A DNA stretch of 5,991 bases from a candidate division Zixibacteria bacterium 4484_93 (GTDB taxonomy: Bacteria; UBP14; UBA6098; 4484-93): positions 1 through 5,991 of the forward strand of contig NATO01000116.1 in NCBI GenBank assembly GCA_002085385.1. The letters run 5' to 3'. Numbering within the stretch: the stretch's first letter is position 1; the number at the start of each line of letters is the position of its first letter. Below are positions 1 to 5,687 of this stretch, piece by piece. Position numbers and translations under genes: made by a program. The notes below the pieces were generated by a model that was not told where the DNA came from, made no database searches, and saw only the letters and a program-made list of their open reading frames with translations.

Positions 1-731
1 TTCTCGTAATCTCCTACCTTTGGTGTTATCTCGAGAACAGAGCCGATTCTACCACCGAATCTGGGTGGGAGAGCACCCTTATACAGCGTGAGCGACCGCA
101 CATTATCCCCTGAAAATATGGATAGTACTCCTCCTATGTGATATGGGTTATACACACTTGCACCGCCCACGACGACCTTCTGATACTCAGCTCCGAGTCC
201 ACGGATATTCATCTGGCAGAAAAGGTCGTTACGGACAGTTGCGCCGGGGAAACGGATAACAGACCTCGGTGGGTCAACCTTCTCAACAGCTGGAAGAGAA
301 GCGAACTCGTCTTCTGAGAACCTGTTCTGTCCAATGGTTACCTCCTGACGGAACAGTTCCCATTCAGGTGTCTTCTCCGCGACCTCCGCCTTCAGCACCT
401 CGGAAGAGAGTGCTACCGAATATCTCCCCGTTTTGCCCTCCAGAACCTCCACCGTGATGCTCGTATCCCGGTAGCCGATAATCGTTATCTTTGCTTCATA
501 TTCACCTTTCGGTATGTTCGAGAAAAGAAACACACCATCGGCGTTTGTATATCCGCCATATCTCCCTTCGAGCGACACGGCGGCGAACTCGAGAGGATTG
601 TTTGCCTCATCGGTGATATAGAAGAGCAGGTTCCCTCCTGCAAGTGCAGGGCTAACGAGCATCAGAAGGAGTATCAGGCTTCTCGCTGAACTCCGAACGA
701 AACCGCTCGCAAAACTTGCTAAAATTCCCAT
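1..731 (-). CDS. TonB-dependent outer-membrane receptor, N-terminal part (signal peptide, regulatory-like domain, plug); truncated by window edge
   Basis: The frame is open from an ATG at 731-729 to the window edge, giving 243 codons without a stop. Residues 1-31 form a signal peptide: Arg13 and Arg17, a hydrophobic core LILLLMLV, then SPALA before Gly32. Residues about 34-108 resemble a carboxypeptidase-regulatory-like (CarboxypepD_reg) beta-sandwich, with a typical 'NADGVFLFSNIPKGEY' turn. Residues about 130-243 resemble a TonB plug: 'EVTIG' could be a TonB box, followed by 'NIRGLG', 'VYNPYHIGG', 'LYKGALPPRFGGRIGS' and 'VLEI'. By family knowledge such proteins import large substrates through the outer membrane using TonB energy; the substrate cannot be read here. 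The start is supported by a strong Shine-Dalgarno and by the signal peptide beginning directly after it. It overlaps the end of tgt by 80 bases in another frame. The barrel lies outside the window. Confidence 0.9.
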   Translation of the reverse strand, partial: MGILASFASGFVRSSARSLILLLMLVSPALAGGNLLFYITDEANNPLEFAAVSLEGRYGGYTNADGVFLFSNIPKGEYEAKITIIGYRDTSITVEVLEGKTGRYSVALSSEVLKAEVAEKTPEWELFRQEVTIGQNRFSEDEFASLPAVEKVDPPRSVIRFPGATVRNDLFCQMNIRGLGAEYQKVVVGGASVYNPYHIGGVLSIFSGDNVRSLTLYKGALPPRFGGRIGSVLEITPKVGDYE

Positions 732-1809
732 CGATAATTGCCTCCCTCATTTTCCTTATAAAATCGAGGTAAAAATATATGGTATGGTATGTTGCGAGAT
801 GTGGAGCAAGCAGTTCGCCCACATTGAACAGATGCCTTATGTAAGCCTTTGAATATCTCTTGCAGACCTTGCAGGAGCAGTCCGGGTCGATGGGGGTTTC
901 ATCGGTGGCGTGAGCACCTGCTTTGACAATGAGCTTACCTTTCCAGGTATAGACCGAGCCGTTTCTGGCATTCCTCGTTGGAAGAACGCAGTCGAACATA
1001 TCGATTCCCCTCGTCACAGCATCCATTATATCGGTCGGCTTGCCGACACCCATAAGATACCTCGGCTTATCCTCGGGGATGATTGGAACGGTCTCCTCTA
1101 AGACGGAGAGCATATCGTCTTTTGCCTCACCGACGGATAAACCACCTATAGCAATGCCTGGAAAATCGATATCGAGTATCTTCTCTAAAGCCTTCTTTCT
1201 CAGGTCGATATCCGTGCCACCCTGATATATTCCAAAGAGGGATGGCGGATTTGCAACATTCGATTCCTCAATAAGTTGAATATATTTCTCCTTGCATCTT
1301 TTTGCCCAGCTGATTGTTCTGTCGACCGCTTCTTCAAGTTTATCTATGCTCGCTGGCAAGCTGATGCAATCATCGAACGCCATAATAATATCCGCACCGG
1401 CTGCAAACTGGATTTCTGTTGCCTTCTCGGGGGTTATGAAATGGTATGAGCCATCGAAATGCGATTGGAAAAGCACCCCCTCATCGTTGACCTTCCTTAA
1501 ATCCGGGAGGGAAAACAGCTGAAAGCCACCGCTGTCGGTCAGGATTGCACCATCCCAGCTCTGGAAGCTGTGCAATCCACCAAGTTTTACTATCTTCTCA
1601 ATCCCCGGTCGAAGGTAAAGATGATAGATATTATTCAGGATTATCCTGGCGCCAAGTTCCTTTAGTTCCCACACAGGAAGCGTCTTGACCGTTGCCTGGG
1701 TCCCGACAGGCATGAAAACAGGTGTAGGGATATCCCCGTGCGGTGTATGAAGGATACCCGCTCTGGCAGAGGTTTTGCTATCCATTGCAACAAGTTCGAA
1801 GGTAATCAT
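652..1809 (-). CDS. tgt: Queuine/preQ1 tRNA-guanine transglycosylase (TGT), bacterial type
   Basis: This enzyme exchanges guanine-34 in the anticodon of GUN tRNAs (Tyr, His, Asn, Asp) for a 7-deazaguanine base, usually preQ1 in bacteria, as part of queuosine synthesis in the cytoplasm. At 385 residues it has the usual bacterial length. Visible signatures are DSGGFQ with Asp92, FDDC with Asp146 and Cys148, IYQGG at 194-198, GGLSVGE at 222-228, and GIDMFDCVLPTRNARNG, in which Asp273 aligns by its 38-residue spacing to the zinc cluster with the known nucleophile. The zinc ligands Cys311, Cys313, Cys316 and His342 are all present. One oddity is that the usual NTYHL motif reads NIYHL at 60-64. The start at 1809 gives the normal N-terminus, but no clear Shine-Dalgarno precedes it. 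Its last 80 bases overlap the start of the receptor gene. No other queuosine gene lies in the window. Confidence 0.97.
   Translation of the reverse strand: MITFELVAMDSKTSARAGILHTPHGDIPTPVFMPVGTQATVKTLPVWELKELGARIILNNIYHLYLRPGIEKIVKLGGLHSFQSWDGAILTDSGGFQLFSLPDLRKVNDEGVLFQSHFDGSYHFITPEKATEIQFAAGADIIMAFDDCISLPASIDKLEEAVDRTISWAKRCKEKYIQLIEESNVANPPSLFGIYQGGTDIDLRKKALEKILDIDFPGIAIGGLSVGEAKDDMLSVLEETVPIIPEDKPRYLMGVGKPTDIMDAVTRGIDMFDCVLPTRNARNGSVYTWKGKLIVKAGAHATDETPIDPDCSCKVCKRYSKAYIRHLFNVGELLAPHLATYHTIYFYLDFIRKMREAIIDGNFSKFCERFRSEFSEKPDTPSDAR
741..747 (-). promoter_or_regulatory. Shine-Dalgarno AGGGAGG for the TonB-dependent receptor
   Basis: On the minus strand AGGGAGG is followed by nine bases (CAATTATCG) and then ATG at 731. 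It lies wholly inside codons of the upstream tgt gene. It decides the receptor start, because no other in-frame start has both a ribosome site and a complete signal peptide after it. Confidence 0.75.
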
Positions 1810-1905
1810 ATATAGGGAAATTTACAGATAAAGGAGCTATAATCAACGAAAAAATGAAACAAATTATTCAGATTTCAGCTTTCAATACCCATCGGCTGGA
1901 GAATA
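1810..1905. other. 96-base dapA-tgt intergenic region, the only sizeable gap
   Basis: This AT-rich spacer separates the dapA stop from the tgt start. On the minus strand it holds three imperfect heptads, TGAAAGC-TGAAATC-TGAATAA, at about 1862-1882. I see no GC-rich hairpin followed by a T-run, so no intrinsic terminator is supported. TTGAAA and TTGTTT could act as -35 elements and TATAGC as a -10, but no pair has convincing spacing. Bases just upstream of the tgt ATG (TTTCCCTATAT) lack a purine-rich ribosome site. It could contain a tgt promoter, but this is not shown by the sequence. Confidence 0.4.
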
Positions 1906-2775
1906 TTATGTTATCAGCCCTGCCTCGTGCATTGCATCTTTGAGTCTGCTTGCTGTTGTCTCGCTTATCGGAGCGAGTGGTGGTCGAAGGTTTCCCTCGC
2001 AGAGTCCCATAACCGATAGAGCATACTTGAGCGGTTGAGGGTTGGACTCGATGAAGAGCGCCTTGATGAGATTAAACATCCTTAGATGCAGTTTTCTCGC
2101 AGATTCGATATCGCCGTTCTCGAAAGCCTCTATCATATTATGCATCGTGCGAGGGGTGATGTTCGCCACTGTTGATATGACGCCAACTGCTCCGAGTGTT
2201 AGCATCGGTAAGGTGAGTGAATCGTCACCAGATAGGACGGAGATGTCGCATCCTTTCACAATCTTTGAGACATTGTCGAGCTTCCCGCTTGCCTCCTTTA
2301 TCCCGACGATATTTGGATGGGAGGACAATCTGATAACTGTCTCTGGGTCGAGCGACCTTCCCGTGCGGGATGGGACATTGTAAAGCACGACAGGTGAGGC
2401 AACCTCTGCTATCTCGGAGAAATAGCGATACATCCCCTCCTGCGATGGTTTGTTCCCGTAAGGTGTTATGACGAGAGCATAGTCTGCGCCGAGCTTCTTT
2501 GCCCTTGTTGCCAGCTGTTTTGCCTTCCAGAGGCTCGGGGCGCCGCATCCAGCAAGAACAGGAAGCTCGCCATCGACAGCCTCGAGAACAATCGAAAGAA
2601 GACTCTCTCGCTCATCATCTGTCAGGGTGAACGATTCACCTGTGCAGCCTGCAACGAGAATACCATCGGTATCGTTATCGAGGTGGAACCGAACGAGCCT
2701 TTTCAAAGCCTCGATGTCAAGCTTATCATCATTGGTGAAAGGTGTGGCGAGTGCGACGATAGAACCCTTGAGCAT
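1906..2775 (-). CDS. dapA: 4-hydroxy-tetrahydrodipicolinate synthase (DapA) or close Schiff-base aldolase relative
   Basis: DapA condenses pyruvate with L-aspartate-4-semialdehyde, the first committed step to diaminopimelate and lysine; it is normally a cytoplasmic homotetramer of TIM barrels. The 289-residue length fits. Visible features are GCTGES at 43-48, TPYGNKPSQEG at 104-114, YNVPSRTG at 132-139 with Tyr132 and the carboxylate-binding Arg137, and GIKEASG at 158-164 with the Schiff-base lysine Lys160. Compared with E. coli DapA, the proton-relay Thr44 is Cys44 and Tyr107 is Gly107, while the third relay residue (Tyr132, E. coli Tyr133) is kept. Overall similarity and the intact Arg137 favour DapA, but these two changes leave room for a related 2-oxoacid aldolase. 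It starts three bases after the lipoprotein stop with a strong ribosome site, so it is co-transcribed with that gene. No other lysine gene is nearby. Confidence 0.88.
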   Translation of the reverse strand: MLKGSIVALATPFTNDDKLDIEALKRLVRFHLDNDTDGILVAGCTGESFTLTDDERESLLSIVLEAVDGELPVLAGCGAPSLWKAKQLATRAKKLGADYALVITPYGNKPSQEGMYRYFSEIAEVASPVVLYNVPSRTGRSLDPETVIRLSSHPNIVGIKEASGKLDNVSKIVKGCDISVLSGDDSLTLPMLTLGAVGVISTVANITPRTMHNMIEAFENGDIESARKLHLRMFNLIKALFIESNPQPLKYALSVMGLCEGNLRPPLAPISETTASRLKDAMHEAGLIT

Positions 2776-2778
2776 AAT

Positions 2779-3426
2779 CTACCTCCCCTGTATGTTAAAT
2801 GTTATCTCCTCCGACCAGGAAACAGCGGCGAAGCCAATGTATCCGAAATCGTTGATGGATTGCTGTATCTCTCCATTGAATAGCCCGACGGAGACCGTTG
2901 CAGAGCCTGCCTCCTGAAAATAGCTCCCCGGGATTACGAAAGACTCGGTTCCACCTGTGAATGTCGTATCCGCCCACATAGTCCGAAGATGAATGAACGA
3001 GCCATCGACAAGAGCTACCCTGCTCCACTGGATGACGAGTTCGTTCCCTGCTGGATGGTATGTTGTCGGTGTAGGTGATATAACGGAAACCTCTCCGGGA
3101 ATGGTTCGGGAAAGAGACAAGCTCTCCTGATGTGATACAACGAGCAGTTCCATAGGGGTTGAATAGCCTGCATCGGGTATCTCTGCCTCGTAGACACCAA
3201 AGGATGGCTGATATGGCACAGAGAGGCTGTTTATATACACATAGGCGGTTGTGTCCTCGCATCCCTCATACTCGACAGTCAGCCTGATGAGAGGATTGCC
3301 TGCTGGATACTTTGCAACAAAGCCGGAGACAGAGATTTTGCCATCGAATAGACCGGGCTCGGTCGGCGAATTCGAGCATCCAGAAAAAATTGACAGGATG
3401 AGAAGTGTGAGAATATATTTACACAT
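2779..3426 (-). CDS. Predicted lipoprotein of unknown function, all-beta, two domains
   Basis: I do not recognise a family. From ATG 3426 the protein has 215 residues. It begins with a lipoprotein signal peptide: Lys3, hydrophobic ILTLLILSI, then lipobox FSGC with lipidation at Cys17. A short linker, SNSPTEPG, follows. The mature part is rich in beta-strand-forming residues and seems to hold two sandwich-like units, about residues 28-115 and 118-213. The second opens 'TYHPAGNELVIQWSR', similar to fibronectin-III or Kre9/Knh1-like surface modules; this resemblance is only by eye. The start overlaps the stop of the YchF-like gene (ATGTGTAA), indicating coupling. An alternative ATG at 3447 has AAGGA five bases upstream, but it would add seven residues including an Asp ahead of the signal peptide, so I prefer 3426. 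It is expected to sit in the envelope, anchored to a membrane. Confidence 0.8.
   Translation of the reverse strand: MCKYILTLLILSIFSGCSNSPTEPGLFDGKISVSGFVAKYPAGNPLIRLTVEYEGCEDTTAYVYINSLSVPYQPSFGVYEAEIPDAGYSTPMELLVVSHQESLSLSRTIPGEVSVISPTPTTYHPAGNELVIQWSRVALVDGSFIHLRTMWADTTFTGGTESFVIPGSYFQEAGSATVSVGLFNGEIQQSINDFGYIGFAAVSWSEEITFNIQGR
2781..2788 (-). promoter_or_regulatory. Strong Shine-Dalgarno GGGGAGGT for dapA
   Basis: GGGGAGGT is followed by AGATT and then ATG at 2775. The site is formed by the final Gly-Arg-stop codons of the upstream lipoprotein gene, so ribosomes ending there sit on the dapA initiation site. This supports the dapA start and translational coupling. Confidence 0.8.
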
Positions 3427-4465
3427 TGAATCTAAAGAAGATAACATCGCCATCCTTGACAATGTAGTCTTTTCCCTCGAGCCGCAACATCCCCTTTTTC
3501 TTTGCGAGATTTGTATCGAAGTTCACGGATGCCAACTCGTTGAATGATATTACCTCCGCCCGTATGAACCCCTTCTGCATATCCTTGTGGATAGTGCCTG
3601 CTGAGTGGAGCGCATCTGTTCCAGTTCTAATTGTCCAGGCGCGAGCTTCCCGCTCACCTGCCGTCAGAAACGAGATAAGACCGAGAAGATTGTACACCTT
3701 TTTTATCAACCTGTCCACGCCGACAGGCTCGAGCTCGAACTCATCGATAAGCTCCCTTCGCTCGTCCTCGGGGAGAGACGCCAGCTCAAGCTCAAGTTTT
3801 ACATTCATAGGAAGTGTATCTGTGCCGGCAAGGGAAGAAAGCTTATCTGCTAAGGTTCTTGCTATTTCTTTGTGGTCATCGTCGTGGTTGAGGAGATAAA
3901 GAACAGGTATCCCGGATGCGAATGAGTAGTTTTTTATTGTCTGCATCTCTTTCTTGTCCAATGGTATCTGCCGCACCGGGACGCCGGATTCGAGAAGAGC
4001 TTCGAGTCTTGCAAGGAGTGCCTTTTCAGATTCTAACTCCTCTCGTTCCTGTTTCGGTGCCCCCTTTTTGATGTATCTATCGATTGTGCCGAGCCGTGTC
4101 TCAATCGCCTTCACATCATTCAGGATAAGCTCTGTGTCTATTTCCCTTATGTCCCTCTCAGGTGAGGGTTTTTCCCTTGTTATCGGGTCGTCGAATAGCC
4201 TGATAGGAACGATAAGTGCATTCGCGTCCTTTATATCGGGCAGCATACGGGAGGAAAGCTCTGGTAGCTCTTCTATCTCTATCTCGGCGAATGTTGTTTT
4301 CTTGGAGGAATACGCCTCGGCGAGCTGAGTTACCCTCGGGTCGGCTATCTTGCAAACGGTGAGCCTCTTCTCACCGAATTTCCCCGATGTTTTCTCTCTA
4401 CCGGAGAGCAGATTAAATAGAGTGGACTTCCCACAGCGGTGAAGCCCGATGAGCCTCGCTATCAT
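3419..4465 (-). CDS. Divergent YchF/Obg-like (OLA1-type) P-loop protein with C-terminal TGS/DUF933 domain, lacking switch II DxxG
   Basis: YchF proteins are translation-associated NTPases that bind ribosomes; bacterial members are about 360 residues, and this one has 348. The P-loop is GLHRCGKSTLFN at 7-18, with Lys13 and Ser14. 'ADPRVTQLAE' at 41-50 is a typical YchF segment. Where the family has the strand and VDIAG-L switch II, this protein reads EIEIEELPEL at 61-70 and is shortened by several residues, so DxxG is absent. The base-recognition motif NxxE appears as NHDD at 193-196. Residues about 105-160 are a charged helical, probably coiled-coil insertion. The C-terminal 86 residues match the YchF TGS domain well (FLTAGEREARAWTIR, KGFIRAEVISF, LEGKDYIVKDGDVIFFRFNV). 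It starts three bases after the phosphohexomutase stop, with only a weak ribosome site. Likely a paralogue of canonical YchF that may bind nucleotide but hydrolyse poorly. Confidence 0.85.
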   Translation of the reverse strand: MIARLIGLHRCGKSTLFNLLSGREKTSGKFGEKRLTVCKIADPRVTQLAEAYSSKKTTFAEIEIEELPELSSRMLPDIKDANALIVPIRLFDDPITREKPSPERDIREIDTELILNDVKAIETRLGTIDRYIKKGAPKQEREELESEKALLARLEALLESGVPVRQIPLDKKEMQTIKNYSFASGIPVLYLLNHDDDHKEIARTLADKLSSLAGTDTLPMNVKLELELASLPEDERRELIDEFELEPVGVDRLIKKVYNLLGLISFLTAGEREARAWTIRTGTDALHSAGTIHKDMQKGFIRAEVISFNELASVNFDTNLAKKKGMLRLEGKDYIVKDGDVIFFRFNV

Positions 4466-4468
4466 ACC

Positions 4469-4669
4469 CTATCTCTTTAAGATGCGTATTACCTCTTCGG
4501 TTGTCCTGTCGACCAGCTCCCTCGTTTTTCCTTCGACATTGAGCCTCAGAAGTGGTTCCGTGTTCGACGGGCGGAGATTGAACCAGACATCATCGCCGAT
4601 AACCGATAGACCATCCAGTTTCTCCAGTTTGAACCCCTCTCTGAGAAACTCCTGCTCCACCTCATCCAT
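4469..4669 (-). CDS. C-terminal fragment of phosphomannomutase/phosphoglucomutase (domain 4), separated by frame change
   Basis: The frame from ATG 4669 encodes 66 residues containing DGLSVIGDDVWFNLRPSNTEP and LRLNVEGKT. This is the fourth domain of alpha-D-phosphohexomutases, with the phosphate-binding loop RPSNTEP. In the same frame, residues before the ATG (SETIVSDQKGK, back to about 4702) also look like this family, in the segment leading into domain 4. The fragment is therefore the displaced tail of the upstream gene, not an independent gene, and ATG 4669 is probably only an internal Met. The upstream frame ends at TGA 4664-4662, overlapping here as ATGGATGA. Alone it could not be catalytic, as it lacks the phosphoserine and metal-binding loops. 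Whether it is translated by reinitiation cannot be judged. Confidence 0.75.
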   Translation of the reverse strand: MDEVEQEFLREGFKLEKLDGLSVIGDDVWFNLRPSNTEPLLRLNVEGKTRELVDRTTEEVIRILKR

Positions 4670-5687
4670 TTTCCCTTTCTGGTCGGAGACAATTGTTTCT
4701 GAAATAGAAGTGTCCCGAGTGCTCGCCGCCGATGATTGCGTTATGTTTTCTCATAAGCGGCTTGATGAATGCGTGCCCCACACGGGAGCGGATAGGGATA
4801 CCGCCGTATTCTTCGATGAGTTCAGGCACCACTCTTGAGCAGATGAGGTTATAGACAACCGCTGCACCGGGGTTTTTCTCGAGTAGCCCTTTAAGGATGA
4901 GTGCGAGCAGCATATCGCCACCGATGAGTTCTCCACGCTCATCTACAAGGAAAACCCTGTCGGCATCTCCATCGAAGGCAGCACCGAGGTCAAATTTCTC
5001 CTCGACAACCCGGCGGCGAAGTTCAATTGTGTTATCAGGGATTATCGGGTTGGCAAGATGATGCGGAAATGAACCATCAAGCTCAAAATACATACCGGTT
5101 AGCCTGCAGGGTAGATGCTCGAACAGGAGCGGAACAACCTTACCAGCCATACCGTTGCCCGCATCGATTAAAATCCTCAAGGGAGCAATCTTTCCCCTCT
5201 CGACGAACGAGAGAATATGCTCTATATATGGAGACAACAGATTAATCCGGCGCATCCTCCCCGGCTGCTTCGACCTCGGGAACTCTCCTTTCGAGACCAT
5301 CTGTTTTATCTCAGGGAGACCGCTTGCACCGGACACAGGAATTGCTTCCCGCCCACATATCTTGAAACCGTTATACTCCGGAGGGTTGTGCGAAGCTGTT
5401 ATCATTATTCCTCCGGGCAGTCCGAACCTGCCGACACCGAAATATAGTGCATCGGTGGAAACAAGCCCACAGTCTATTGCGTCACTTCCAGAATCGAGTA
5501 TTCCACGGATTAGAGCGGAGAAAAGATTGTCCGATGATAACCTCATATCGCGCCCGACGAGTATCTCTCTGCCGAGCTGTTTGGCTGCTGCATACCCTAT
5601 CCTATATGCGATATCTTCGTTCAGTTCATCGGGATAGATTCCCCTGATGTCGTAAGCCTTGAAAATTCTATCGAGAGGCTGCGTCAT
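4662..5687 (-). CDS. Phosphomannomutase/phosphoglucomutase, domains 1-3; truncated by deletion and frameshift
   Basis: Members interconvert hexose 1-phosphate and 6-phosphate (mannose and/or glucose), feeding nucleotide-sugar and polysaccharide synthesis in the cytoplasm. The 341-residue frame has the N-terminal KAYDIRGIYP at 10-19, the catalytic phosphoserine loop TASHNP with Ser99, the metal loop DGDADR with Asp239, Asp241 and Asp243, and the sugar-specificity loop GEHSGH at 321-326. Directly after HFYFRNN the family match stops, and 10 unrelated residues lead to TGA. Domain 4 continues in another frame (4669-4469). The two pieces sum to roughly 410 residues against about 450 usual, so around 40 are missing. 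The start at 5687 overlaps the previous stop as ATGA, with AAGGAG seven bases upstream; an upstream in-frame start (5726) would add only a basic non-homologous stretch. Substrate preference is unresolved. Either a pseudogene or an assembly error. Confidence 0.88.
   Translation of the reverse strand: MTQPLDRIFKAYDIRGIYPDELNEDIAYRIGYAAAKQLGREILVGRDMRLSSDNLFSALIRGILDSGSDAIDCGLVSTDALYFGVGRFGLPGGIMITASHNPPEYNGFKICGREAIPVSGASGLPEIKQMVSKGEFPRSKQPGRMRRINLLSPYIEHILSFVERGKIAPLRILIDAGNGMAGKVVPLLFEHLPCRLTGMYFELDGSFPHHLANPIIPDNTIELRRRVVEEKFDLGAAFDGDADRVFLVDERGELIGGDMLLALILKGLLEKNPGAAVVYNLICSRVVPELIEEYGGIPIRSRVGHAFIKPLMRKHNAIIGGEHSGHFYFRNNCLRPERENG
4685..4710 (-). other. Deletion/frame-change junction inside the phosphohexomutase gene
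   Basis: On the minus strand one frame reads family-like HFYFRNN up to about 4690, while the other reads family-like SETIVSDQKGK from about 4702 onward. The expected intervening segment, the rest of domain 3 and the linker that normally includes a 'YADSG'-like start, is absent. The missing length is about 120 bases and not a multiple of three. A simple one-base indel cannot explain it, because sequence as well as frame is lost. Confidence 0.65.

Noticed and set aside
1810..1905. Intrinsic terminator after dapA
   Set aside because: The spacer has a T-rich stretch but no stable GC-rich stem directly before it on the minus strand.
1854..1943. Plus-strand 29-codon open frame beginning in the dapA-tgt spacer, with AAAGGAG upstream
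   Set aside because: The purine-rich site is about 17 bases before the ATG, too far, and most of the frame runs antisense into the dapA 3' end.
3427..3462. Longer lipoprotein starts at TTG 3462 or ATG 3453
   Set aside because: They would place extra residues including Asp ahead of the signal peptide and have no properly spaced ribosome site; 3426 gives a standard lipoprotein signal. ATG 3447 remains a weaker alternative.
4662..4711. Programmed ribosomal frameshift joining the two phosphohexomutase frames
   Set aside because: About 40 residues of conserved sequence are missing as well as the frame being changed, and no slippery heptamer with a following structure is evident.
5155..5637. Long plus-strand open frame of about 160 codons opposite the phosphohexomutase
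   Set aside because: It is antisense to a gene with clear catalytic motifs, has no family-like features and no good ribosome site. Other long plus-strand frames (2042-2383, 3954-4328, 4449-4838) fail for the same reason.
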